A stretch of DNA of 19,150 nt, from contig DAOUEU010000166.1 of assembly GCA_034430255.1 (NCBI GenBank), positions 1 through 19,150 of the forward strand, read 5' to 3'. Under the pieces are notes generated by a model that was not told where the DNA came from, did no database searches, and saw only the letters and a program-made list of their open reading frames with translations. The translations under genes and the position numbers were made by a program. Positions 7,468 through 14,774 of the stretch are shown in pieces (position 1 is the stretch's first letter; every line of letters begins with the position of its first letter). Origin of the DNA: DATKYK01 sp034430255. GTDB taxonomy: Bacteria > Chloroflexota > Dehalococcoidia > E44-bin15.

Positions 7468-10400
7468 TTATTTCCCGCTTCTTCCTTTCAGGTAATCGAT
7501 CATCGGCTGAGTGACCAGTGGCACCACATCGCCAATCATGTGTGGCATCAGGTTGTTCATAACCTGAGGCATCATCTCTGGCATCTGCTCAGCCATGTAA
7601 TCGGGCATGGGGATATGCTCCGCAACCCGCTCGAGCATGGTCTGCATCACCTTGGGCATCATCATAGGCAGAAGCCTAGGAAACAGTATAGGAAACATGG
7701 GTTTCATGAGACTAAGCGCCCCCGGAACCTTTCCCATGAATCGCATTATCCCCCCCATGCCGAAGGGCATAGCAACGATAAGTTCCGGCCACATTGTGCC
7801 CATAAGGTCGGCGAAGCCCTGAGGGGTCATCAGCGCGATCATAGCCTCAAAAACCGCCCACTGTTTCTGCACCTCCGGGTTAGGGTCGGGGAACTCATAG
7901 CCCAGGGCTGACGACGCATAGCGCGCCAGGTCCACCACCTCGATTGGTACCTGCTTCTTATCAGCGCTGACGCGGAACTGGAACTCGCAGCAAGGGCATA
8001 ACGCCAGAACCTTCTCCGCGCCCGCTTCTATCGCCTCATCAAGCCGCGTCTTGCCTATCTCGGCAGCCACCGGTGGTTCTTTGATCAGGGTCAGAACGCT
8101 GCCGCAACAGTGCGCCGCTTCACGGTTATGGCTCATCTCCACCAGTTTGGTGTTGGGTATGGCCTCGATACACTGCCGTGGGGCATCGTACACGCCGGAC
8201 ACCCGGCCGATATGACACGAGTCATGCCATGTTACCGTACATGGCCTGTGGCTGTTCTCGGGGAAGGCGAATTCACCTGCCTGGATTTTCTCTGCCAGAA
8301 CCTCGCTGTAGTGCTTCGCCGTAATACCATACTCCATACCCAATTTTTTCGCCCATGTCGGGTAGACATGTCGCCACATCATGTCGCAGGCAGGACATGA
8401 GGATACTACAGTATCTGCGCCGGCGTCCTTGACCGCCTGGATATTCTTGCTCATTACTTCAGTGAAAACATCCCACATACCGGCCACCAGCATTGGCGTC
8501 CCGCAACAGCTCTCCCTATTGCCCAGGTAGGTGAAGTCCACACCAGCCGCATCAAGCAGCCGAACGCTGGCCATGGCGATATCATGCTCCACGTAGCTAG
8601 CCGTACAGCCAGCGAAGTACACGTCCCTTGCCCGGTGAGCCGTCCCATGCTTTTCCTCGAGGTCCTGGGGAAACCATGCAGAGCGATCCTTGCGATATCC
8701 TGCCCAGATATCTCCCTCCTTTCTAACTGCTGCCGCCATCATCTCGAATGGAGGAAATGTCATCTTCTTCTGCTCGTCGATTAGCAAACCGCGCAACTTC
8801 ATCCACGACTGCTCGATGGGCAGGGCAGCCGAGCAGCGTAGGTTGCATAGTTCACAAGTAGTACACACCAGAATGGTGTCCACCATGAACTGGTCCCACT
8901 CCTCGCGACCCTCCATGTACTCCCGCAGCCAGTACCACTTACCCCGCGGGGACTGGCTCTCCCATCCCCGTCCATAGAACTGGTCGCACTCCTCTATACA
9001 GTAACCGCACTGTGAACAGCCGTAGGCATACCAGGCCACGTCGGCAGGAATATCGCGCACCGGCTTTACCGGCCGCTCGCCTATTTCCGGGATAACCCTG
9101 TTGCCAAGGGGACGTATTAGAGGCTCGAAGGCCTGCGCCAGGCCGAGAAATGCGCCTATTAGCCTATTGCCGATAACCTTACCTGGGTTCAGGATATTCT
9201 TGGGATCCACCTGGGCCTTGAACGCCTTCAACCGGCGAGCCCGGTCCGCTCCCAACACCAGAGGCGCCTTCCTTGCGAAATAGAGCCCTGTTGCGTAGGC
9301 CCGCCCGCCGTGCTTCTCGGCAATCTTCATGATGCTCAGGGATAAGCCGAAAACGAAATTGTAATTGAACTTGCGCTGGTCGCTGGGGATGAAGCCCAGA
9401 ATTACCACCTCAGGCTGTCCGTTGTGGCCTTCTCTGATGACTACACCCTCCTTAACGATGGGCTGAGCTATCTTTCGCTCGATCTCTGTCATCACCTCAC
9501 CCAGAGCCGAGAGCGGGATGACCACCTCAGCTGGCACCAGGCTCGGCCCAAGGCGTTTGACCACCATCAGCTTGAAGCGGTTCTTCCACTCATTCTGGGC
9601 GATGCGGTCACTGAGTATCTCCGCCTCACAGGGCTTCAATAGCTCCGGCAGCCGGCCCGTCACCCCCTCGCGATCTTTGGCGCGGAAAGCCAATGTGATG
9701 ATATAGGCAGCGGGCAAGAGCACCCGTTCCTCTACAGGATGGCCGTAGTGCTCCATCAGCGGAGCCTTATTCTTAAGCTCTGCCATGCGCGGGTTGATAA
9801 ATATCAGTGACCAGATAGGCAGCTTTTCATCAATCATGGATTGAACCAGTTTCTGCAGGTCGTAGGCATCGGGGCAGCCGATAGCCACCAGCTCCAGTTC
9901 CTCAAGTGGCTGAACGCGAACCGTCAATTCGCTAATCAGGCCGGTTATCCCATCGACATCGGCGATCAGATCAAGCTCAGGGCCACTAAAGTCCCTGACC
10001 ATGCCATCGGGCAGCACCACTCGAGCTCTGACCACGTTATCAGGGAACCAGCCCGCCTCGTAGGAGCCGATGCCGGCGCCACCGTGAGCCAGCCACCCTC
10101 CGGCGGTGGATGCCGGGTAGCTGGTGGGATATAGCCGCAGGGTCAGGCCGTGCTTCTCCAGCTCCCTGTCCAGCTTCTCCCACACCACACCAGCCTGCAC
10201 CGTGGCCGTTTGGGCTTCGGGGTCAATGTGGATAATACGGTTCATGCGATAGAAGTCCACCACTACGCCTTTCTTCACCGGCAACACGCCGCCATAGCCG
10301 GACGACGCCTTGCCTCGTGGGGTTAGAGGTACGTTCCGTTCCGCCGCCCAGCATACCAGATTAACCAGCTCCTCTTCTGACTCCGGCTGGACCACGGCGT

Positions 10401-10554
10401 CTGGTGTTGTATCGCCAATGAGTGGTTTGATGAGGCTGGGCATGGCAGCGATATCATGGCCGTATAGTTTACGTTCACTCTTACGGAAGCATACACGGCT
10501 TCCGAATTTATCCTCGAGATAGCTTCTTTCCTTGGTATTCAATTTACCCTTCAC
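7468..10554 (-). CDS. FAD-linked oxidase (GlcD type) fused to HdrD/GlpC-type Fe-S oxidoreductase with Met-rich tail
   Basis: A 1028-residue fusion. Residues about 50-220 form a PCMH-type FAD domain (PRGKASSGYGG at 79-89, AGGWLAHGGAGIGS at 151-164), followed by the FAD-oxidase C-terminal domain ending near NPGKVIG (456-462). Two [4Fe-4S] ferredoxin motifs follow: C513/516/519/523 and C564/567/570/574. Then come two CCG domains, C650...C683-C684...C720/C723 and C780...C816-C817...C853/C856, typical of HdrB/HdrD/GlpC. The expected role is oxidation of a 2-hydroxyacid-like substrate with electrons passing through the Fe-S module to a membrane quinone or thiol/disulfide acceptor. The substrate cannot be read from sequence. 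Residues 899-1028 are an unusual tail with 24 methionines in 130 residues. The start is GTG; GGGAGG lies only 2 bases upstream. It follows arsR by 17 bp and is probably co-transcribed with it. Confidence 0.85.
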   Translation of the reverse strand: MKGKLNTKERSYLEDKFGSRVCFRKSERKLYGHDIAAMPSLIKPLIGDTTPDAVVQPESEEELVNLVCWAAERNVPLTPRGKASSGYGGVLPVKKGVVVDFYRMNRIIHIDPEAQTATVQAGVVWEKLDRELEKHGLTLRLYPTSYPASTAGGWLAHGGAGIGSYEAGWFPDNVVRARVVLPDGMVRDFSGPELDLIADVDGITGLISELTVRVQPLEELELVAIGCPDAYDLQKLVQSMIDEKLPIWSLIFINPRMAELKNKAPLMEHYGHPVEERVLLPAAYIITLAFRAKDREGVTGRLPELLKPCEAEILSDRIAQNEWKNRFKLMVVKRLGPSLVPAEVVIPLSALGEVMTEIERKIAQPIVKEGVVIREGHNGQPEVVILGFIPSDQRKFNYNFVFGLSLSIMKIAEKHGGRAYATGLYFARKAPLVLGADRARRLKAFKAQVDPKNILNPGKVIGNRLIGAFLGLAQAFEPLIRPLGNRVIPEIGERPVKPVRDIPADVAWYAYGCSQCGYCIEECDQFYGRGWESQSPRGKWYWLREYMEGREEWDQFMVDTILVCTTCELCNLRCSAALPIEQSWMKLRGLLIDEQKKMTFPPFEMMAAAVRKEGDIWAGYRKDRSAWFPQDLEEKHGTAHRARDVYFAGCTASYVEHDIAMASVRLLDAAGVDFTYLGNRESCCGTPMLVAGMWDVFTEVMSKNIQAVKDAGADTVVSSCPACDMMWRHVYPTWAKKLGMEYGITAKHYSEVLAEKIQAGEFAFPENSHRPCTVTWHDSCHIGRVSGVYDAPRQCIEAIPNTKLVEMSHNREAAHCCGSVLTLIKEPPVAAEIGKTRLDEAIEAGAEKVLALCPCCEFQFRVSADKKQVPIEVVDLARYASSALGYEFPDPNPEVQKQWAVFEAMIALMTPQGFADLMGTMWPELIVAMPFGMGGIMRFMGKVPGALSLMKPMFPILFPRLLPMMMPKVMQTMLERVAEHIPMPDYMAEQMPEMMPQVMNNLMPHMIGDVVPLVTQPMIDYLKGRSGK

Positions 10555-10571
10555 AACCTCCCGTTATGTGC

Positions 10572-10919
10572 TTACGTTTCTCTGCCGAGAGAGCCAAGGG
10601 AACCGGCCAGAACCCGGTTGCCTACCAACTGCTCCTGTAGTACCCCCTGCACTAGGTCGCAGGCCTCGCTGATCTTAGGACTGATAAGGCTATAGTAAAT
10701 GGTTGTCCCCTCGCGACGCGTGGACACGATGCCCCGCTCCCGAAGCATGGCCAGATGCTGCGAGACATTTGCCTGTGGCAGGTCCAGGCCGGATGCCAGT
10801 TGTCCTACTGACATCTCCCCCTCTCGGAGCTGATGGATAATCATCAGTCGCTTAGGGTGAGCGAGGGTCTTGCAGATCTCAGCCTGGAGCTTTAAAAGCA
10901 GCATTTTAAATTCATCCAT
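10572..10919 (-). CDS. ArsR-family winged-helix repressor
   Basis: A 115-residue transcriptional regulator from the ATG at 10919 (an upstream TTG at 10922 would add one residue). The signature helices are clear: KTLAHPKRLMIIHQL, then MSVGQLASGLDLPQANVSQHLAMLRERG as the helix-turn-helix, and a beta-wing VSTRREGTTIYYSL. The classic arsenic/cadmium site (CVCDL in the recognition region) is absent, here MSVGQL. Only two cysteines are present, C17 in helix 1 and C88 in the C-terminal helix (numbering with the TTG start). A metal sensor of the ArsR/CadC type is therefore unlikely, and a thiol or redox switch is possible but not at the positions recalled for BigR/SqrR. It sits 17 bp upstream of the flavin/Fe-S fusion, its likely target, and is divergent from the heliorhodopsin gene. 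Confidence 0.9.
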   Translation of the reverse strand: MDEFKMLLLKLQAEICKTLAHPKRLMIIHQLREGEMSVGQLASGLDLPQANVSQHLAMLRERGIVSTRREGTTIYYSLISPKISEACDLVQGVLQEQLVGNRVLAGSLGSLGRET

Positions 10920-10950
10920 CAAGCACCGTCCTGTTATATCTCTATATATT

Positions 10951-10972
10951 TATATAATAATATTATAATATA
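10951..10972. promoter_or_regulatory. AT-rich palindrome, likely ArsR operator
   Basis: A 22-bp inverted repeat in which 10 of 11 base pairs match, with a perfect core ATAATATTAT at 10957-10966. It covers the -10 hexamer of the arsR promoter. ArsR-family repressors bind such imperfect palindromes, so autoregulation is likely. The AT-rich sequence means chance symmetry cannot be excluded. Confidence 0.5.
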
Positions 10973-10991
10973 TAATGCAATACAATGTCAA
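10962..10991 (-). promoter_or_regulatory. arsR promoter
   Basis: Reading the minus strand, TTGACA (10991-10986) and TATAAT (10967-10962) are both perfect consensus hexamers, separated by 18 bases. They lie about 42 bases before the arsR ATG and should drive arsR and the flavin/Fe-S fusion behind it. Confidence 0.7.
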
Positions 10992-11097
10992 CCCAGTTAC
11001 TGATCGTGTCAGCCGCAAAGGTAGATGCGGTCCTTCTTGGTCATTTATAGAACTCGCCCATGTCTCAGAAGAAGCCTTTTTCAGCAGTCTTTATATA

Positions 11098-11126
11098 TTG
11101 ACAAATGGCATAATTTCTTTCATTAT
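11098..11126 (+). promoter_or_regulatory. Candidate heliorhodopsin promoter
   Basis: TTGACA at 11098-11103 and CATTAT at 11121-11126 (4 of 6 consensus) are separated by 17 bases and lie 30 bases before the heliorhodopsin ATG. The -35 is perfect and the -10 weak, which would suit a regulated promoter. Confidence 0.5.
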
Positions 11127-11156
11127 TTAGCTTATCTTAAATATAGGAGGGGTAAT

Positions 11157-11918
11157 ATGTCAGATCTCTCAAAGTTCAGTAATCTTAGGGTTTGGAACGC
11201 AGTACTGGCTGTTTTACATCTGGCACAGGCTATACTTATCTTCATAATGAGCAATGATTTCAGCGTGCCGGTTACCACCAGCTTTCTGTCATCGGGAAGC
11301 TTAGAAACGGAAATAAAAACGCTCATAGAAATACCGGTTGGCCCACTTGTTGGCATATTCCTATTAATATCTGCCTTCGCACATGCTTTGATGGCATCAC
11401 CTCTATATTACAAGTTGTATGTGAACTACCTTAAAAAGTATATCAATTATGTGCGCTGGTATGAGTATGCCTTAAGCGCATCGCTTATGGTGGTTATCAT
11501 CGGTATGCTCAGCGGCGTTTTCGATGCACCCAGTATGATAATGCTATTCTCACTGACTGCCGCAATGAATCTCTTCGGGTTGATGATGGAGCTATATAAC
11601 CAGAATAGGAAGCAGGTAAGCTGGACAGCGTTCTATTGTGGTACTTTCGCGGGGATAGTACCGTGGATAGTTATAGCATGGTACTTTTTCACAGCGATAG
11701 CCGATGCTTCTGAAAATGTTCCCACATTTGTCTATTTTATACTGCCTACGCTTTTCGTATTCTTTTCTTGCTTCGCGGTCAATATGGTGCTGCAGTACAA
11801 GAAGGTATGGAAGTGGAAGGACTATCTATTCGGGGAGAAGGTATACATGATACTTAGCTTAGTAGCAAAGTCCGCACTCGCATGGCAGGTTTTTGCTGGC
11901 ACACTAAGGCCAATGTAG
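11157..11918 (+). CDS. Heliorhodopsin
   Basis: A 253-residue seven-helix retinal protein of the heliorhodopsin family, which has inverted membrane topology (N-terminus inside) compared with type 1 rhodopsins. Helix 7 reads ILSLVAKSALAWQVFAGTL, giving retinal Schiff-base lysine K238. Helix 3 has RWYEYALSAS with counterion E103. H23 (VLHLAQ) and H76 match the histidines of the cytoplasmic-side cavity recalled for heliorhodopsin 48C12. CGTFAGIVPWI and QYKKVWKWKDYLFGEK are also family-typical. No proton-pump motif is present; family members are thought to be light sensors or regulators of partner proteins. The ATG at 11157 is chosen because AGGAGGGG precedes it and the length matches the family. 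A longer frame from 11025 would add 44 non-conserved residues. It is divergent from arsR and followed by an NADH dehydrogenase 195 bp on. Confidence 0.94.
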   Translation: MSDLSKFSNLRVWNAVLAVLHLAQAILIFIMSNDFSVPVTTSFLSSGSLETEIKTLIEIPVGPLVGIFLLISAFAHALMASPLYYKLYVNYLKKYINYVRWYEYALSASLMVVIIGMLSGVFDAPSMIMLFSLTAAMNLFGLMMELYNQNRKQVSWTAFYCGTFAGIVPWIVIAWYFFTAIADASENVPTFVYFILPTLFVFFSCFAVNMVLQYKKVWKWKDYLFGEKVYMILSLVAKSALAWQVFAGTLRPM

Positions 11919-12072
11919 GGGTGAATCTTAAAGAAAATTTGACAGTCACCGGTAAAAATCTTCATTTCTAATAACGTCGTTAATATCTCTCGATTAATAT
12001 AAGCGAGCTTAGCCAAAGGGAAGGGAACTCGAATGATACGTCTGGAGTAAAGGGCCTTATCGAAGATATTTC

Positions 12073-12101
12073 TTGCGAAGCTCTATCATTTTAGATATTA
12101 T
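12073..12101 (+). promoter_or_regulatory. Candidate promoter of the NADH dehydrogenase gene, near-leaderless
   Basis: TTGCGA (12073-12078, 4 of 6) and TATTAT (12096-12101, 5 of 6) are separated by 17 bases. Transcription would start near 12108, only about 6 bases before the ATG at 12114 and about 18 before the ATG at 12126. Neither ATG has a Shine-Dalgarno sequence, which fits a near-leaderless message. Confidence 0.4.
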
Positions 12102-12113
12102 GTTGCGCATACA

Positions 12114-13403
12114 ATGGTTATAAGTATGGACAAGAAACGAGTGCTAATCCTAGGGGCAGGTTCAGCAGGTATCGGTGCGGCACTGGAGCTTAAAAAGGCA
12201 TCCGCTAGTGTACAGTATCTGGAACTAACACTGGTAGATCAAAACAATTATCACTTTGTTCTGCCTTTAATATATCAAGTACTCACGGGAAGTGTTGCAC
12301 CCAGTCATATCTCTTTCCCACTGCGTGTTCTTTTGCGACAGAGAGGTAATACTCAGCGGGTCGTGTTCAGGCAGAGCCGAGTACAGGGTATAGATTTGGA
12401 AAGGAAGCTGGTTATCACTGATCATGGGGAGTTGGAGTGGGACTACCTTGTAGTAGCGCTGGGCAGCACTTCCAATTTCTTCGGGATGGATGAGGTTGAA
12501 AATAATGCGCTACGCTTTAGATCTCTGAGAGATGCTGTTAGCATTCACAATCGAATTATTGACAACTTTGAAGCCGCGCTATTAGAGCAGGATGAGCAAC
12601 GCCAATGTGAGCTGCTGAATTTCATAGTGGTAGGTGGCGGGCCCACAGGGGTGGAACTAGCAGTGTCTATTCAGGAGTTCGTGAGCAAGGTATTGATACG
12701 GGACTACCCTTCCCTAAAGCCCCATGCTCGGGTGATCCTAGTCGAGGCTCAAGACAGAATCCTATTGGGTATGAAGGCCAAGATGGGAGAAATAACTACA
12801 GCCCGATTGCGCTCCCAGGGAATTGATGTATTGTTGGGAACTCGCATCATTAAAGCTTTGCCAGACAGCATTCAGACTTCTGATGGCCAGATCATACCAA
12901 CCCGCACCGTGATTTGGGTAGCAGGAGTGAAGCCTATGAATGTTGTGGAATCACTACCTCTCGAAAAAGCTAGGGATGGCCGCATCATTGTGAATGAGTA
13001 CATGGAAGTCCCCCAATCACCCGGAATGTATGTTCTGGGGGATTGCGGCTATCTGTTGCAAGAGAATGGCTCAGGACCGTATCCCGCAACCCACCAAGTA
13101 GCTACGCGACAAGGACCAGCCTGTGCCAGAAATATCATCCATGCAATGAGAGGGGAGAGTCAACGTCCTTTCCGTTACAAGTTTAAGGGGCAGATAATAT
13201 ATTTGGGCAGAAACGTGGCGGTGGCTCAGATACTGAATCGTGTTCTTGATGGCTTCACTGCTGGTATGCTGCGACGAATCTCGTATCTATGGCAGGTAAT
13301 ATCATATCTGGGGTTACTTACTGGATTTAGGAGCAAGGTAAGTACCGTCATTGATTGGTCTTTTTCGTACTTCTATGATCGCTATACAGCACACATAGAG
13401 TAA
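12114..13403 (+). CDS. ndh: Type II NADH:quinone oxidoreductase (NDH-2)
   Basis: A 429-residue single-subunit flavoprotein, expected to pass electrons from NADH to menaquinone at the inner face of the membrane without pumping protons. It has an FAD Rossmann motif LILGAGSAGIGAA (11-23), the NDH-2 segment NNYHFVLPLIYQVLTG, an ALGSTSNFFG motif, the NADH Rossmann motif FIVVGGGPTGVELA, a second FAD contact MYVLGDCG and the quinone-site-type PATHQVATRQG. The C-terminus (about 385-425) has amphipathic/hydrophobic stretches like the NDH-2 membrane anchor. A sulfide:quinone oxidoreductase is the main alternative, but the conserved SQR cysteine pair is not evident. The start could be ATG 12114 or 12126; neither has a clear ribosome binding site. 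It lies between heliorhodopsin and a quinone-type prenyltransferase, a fitting context. Confidence 0.82.
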   Translation: MVISMDKKRVLILGAGSAGIGAALELKKASASVQYLELTLVDQNNYHFVLPLIYQVLTGSVAPSHISFPLRVLLRQRGNTQRVVFRQSRVQGIDLERKLVITDHGELEWDYLVVALGSTSNFFGMDEVENNALRFRSLRDAVSIHNRIIDNFEAALLEQDEQRQCELLNFIVVGGGPTGVELAVSIQEFVSKVLIRDYPSLKPHARVILVEAQDRILLGMKAKMGEITTARLRSQGIDVLLGTRIIKALPDSIQTSDGQIIPTRTVIWVAGVKPMNVVESLPLEKARDGRIIVNEYMEVPQSPGMYVLGDCGYLLQENGSGPYPATHQVATRQGPACARNIIHAMRGESQRPFRYKFKGQIIYLGRNVAVAQILNRVLDGFTAGMLRRISYLWQVISYLGLLTGFRSKVSTVIDWSFSYFYDRYTAHIE

Positions 13404-13477
13404 GTGGACGAATATCTCATAAAGCTAAAAAGCGCTACACGGTTAGAACGCGGACTGCAATTTACTGTTATCTTACA

Positions 13478-13498
13478 AGATATGATATCTAATATAAT
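13478..13498 (+). promoter_or_regulatory. Palindrome and -10 element before the prenyltransferase gene
   Basis: AGATATGATATCT (13478-13490) is a perfect 6-1-6 inverted repeat. It is followed after two bases by a consensus TATAAT at 13493-13498, 44 bases before the prenyltransferase ATG. No good -35 is present, and the palindrome occupies the spacer. That would fit a regulator-dependent promoter. Confidence 0.35.
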
Positions 13499-13542
13499 CC
13501 GTATGGCCCCAGTTACTTTCTCGTACATCACAAGGTGTCAAT

Positions 13543-14475
13543 ATGACACTAGGAATTCTATCACACGGATTGCCACATAAAGTAGGAGCCCAAGCTCGGC
13601 TGTGGTTTATAGAAATCCGTCCCAAGTTCCTGATCGGATCAGTAGTAGTAGCTCTCCTGGGCACGTCTATAGCGTGGGGGGATGGTTTCTTCAGCCTTAT
13701 TGATGCCGTACTGGCCTTCATCGGGCTAGTGCTATGGCACATCAGTGTGCAAGTTCTAAATGACTACTTCGATTTTAAGAGCGGGGTAGATCTCAGGACC
13801 CAGACGACACCATTCACCGGCGGTAGCGGTATCCTTCCAGCCTACCTTCTAAAGGCAGAAGCAATCTTTAAATTTGGATTGCTGAGCTTTGCCCTAGCAG
13901 TTCCAATATGGATCTACTTTATCATCGATAAGGGCTTGCTATTGCTTCCTGTTCTTACGGTACAAGCCATTTGTGTTCTGCTGTACACTCCCTATTTAGT
14001 TAGGTGGGAGCTGGGGGAGTTCGCTTGCGGAGTAGGTCTAGGTATAATACCTGTATTAGTGTTCTACTTCGTTCAAACAGGAGGCTATACCACACAAGCG
14101 TTGGTGGCGGCAATTCCATCAGGGATTCTATTCTTTAACATTCACCTTTTTAATAATTTGCCGGATGTTGAGGCAGACAAGGTTGGGGGTAAAAAGACCC
14201 TGCCTATCGTTATAGGTAGAAAAAAAGCAGCCTGGTTATATCTAGCTGGCACTATAGTGGCCTATACGTGGATATTATCCTGCGTAGCGGCAGAGCTCAT
14301 GCCGCTCGCTGCTCTGCTCTGCCTAATAAGTATGCCATTTGCTCTATGGGCAATAAGGGGTGCTTTTAACTATCGTAGCGTTGCCAGTTTTACGTCTTCC
14401 CTATGGGCCAACGTGTTGTTCTTGGTAGTTACCCTTATAATGTTAGCATCGAGTTATATCATTGACCATATCTAA
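13543..14475 (+). CDS. menA: UbiA-family prenyltransferase, MenA-like
   Basis: An integral membrane prenyltransferase of 310 residues with about eight or nine hydrophobic helices. The first Mg-diphosphate motif is NDYFDFKSGVD (73-83) and the second is NNLPDVEADKVGGKKTL (204-220), both characteristic. The segment ELGEFACGVGLGIIP resembles the MenA signature, so 1,4-dihydroxy-2-naphthoate polyprenyltransferase, the menaquinone step that joins ring and tail, is the best reading. A UbiA or other aromatic prenyltransferase is possible, since the subfamily cannot be fixed by eye. The ATG at 13543 has AAGGTG about five bases upstream. Its neighbours, a quinone-reducing NADH dehydrogenase and the isomerase supplying prenyl diphosphates, fit a quinone role. 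The first 20 residues are variable and polar. Confidence 0.75.
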   Translation: MTLGILSHGLPHKVGAQARLWFIEIRPKFLIGSVVVALLGTSIAWGDGFFSLIDAVLAFIGLVLWHISVQVLNDYFDFKSGVDLRTQTTPFTGGSGILPAYLLKAEAIFKFGLLSFALAVPIWIYFIIDKGLLLLPVLTVQAICVLLYTPYLVRWELGEFACGVGLGIIPVLVFYFVQTGGYTTQALVAAIPSGILFFNIHLFNNLPDVEADKVGGKKTLPIVIGRKKAAWLYLAGTIVAYTWILSCVAAELMPLAALLCLISMPFALWAIRGAFNYRSVASFTSSLWANVLFLVVTLIMLASSYIIDHI

Positions 14476-14774
14476 AAATTAGGAGAGAACTACTTATTAA
14501 ACTTACATATACTGCGGATGAACATCTATCAAGGTAAGTCTAAAAATTAATATAGTATAGAAATAGTCTCAAGGGTTCTCGATGATAAAAAGGCTCATGT
14601 TCACACTGGAATGAATGATAGTTGAGAACTATGCGGACAAATTATTGATTGAGATAGATAATATTGCGTTATCATAGCAGTCGGAATCTACCCTGTAAAA
14701 GGTAGTTTATTTTAAAAACGCAAAATTCAATAATTTATAACAATACTATCTAGCTAATTGTAACAGGAGGAAAT
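14476..14774. other. 299-bp AT-rich intergenic region with a weak hairpin
   Basis: No gene is visible here. CTACC (14688-14692) pairs with GGTAG (14701-14705) around an 8-base loop and is followed by TTTATTTT (14706-14713). This resembles a weak intrinsic terminator on the + strand, though only five base pairs long. GTTCTC (14575-14580) and GAGAAC (14624-14629) form a distant inverted repeat of unknown meaning. A promoter for the downstream isomerase gene is probably here, but no clear pair of hexamers stood out. Confidence 0.35.

Noticed and set aside
7540..7911. 123-codon + strand frame rich in His, opposite the Met-rich tail
   Set aside because: It arises because CAT, the complement of ATG, is frequent there; the His richness mirrors the methionines of the real gene.
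11025..11156. 44-residue N-terminal extension of heliorhodopsin
   Set aside because: The extension is not family-like, while AGGAGGGG precedes the internal ATG, which gives the standard length.
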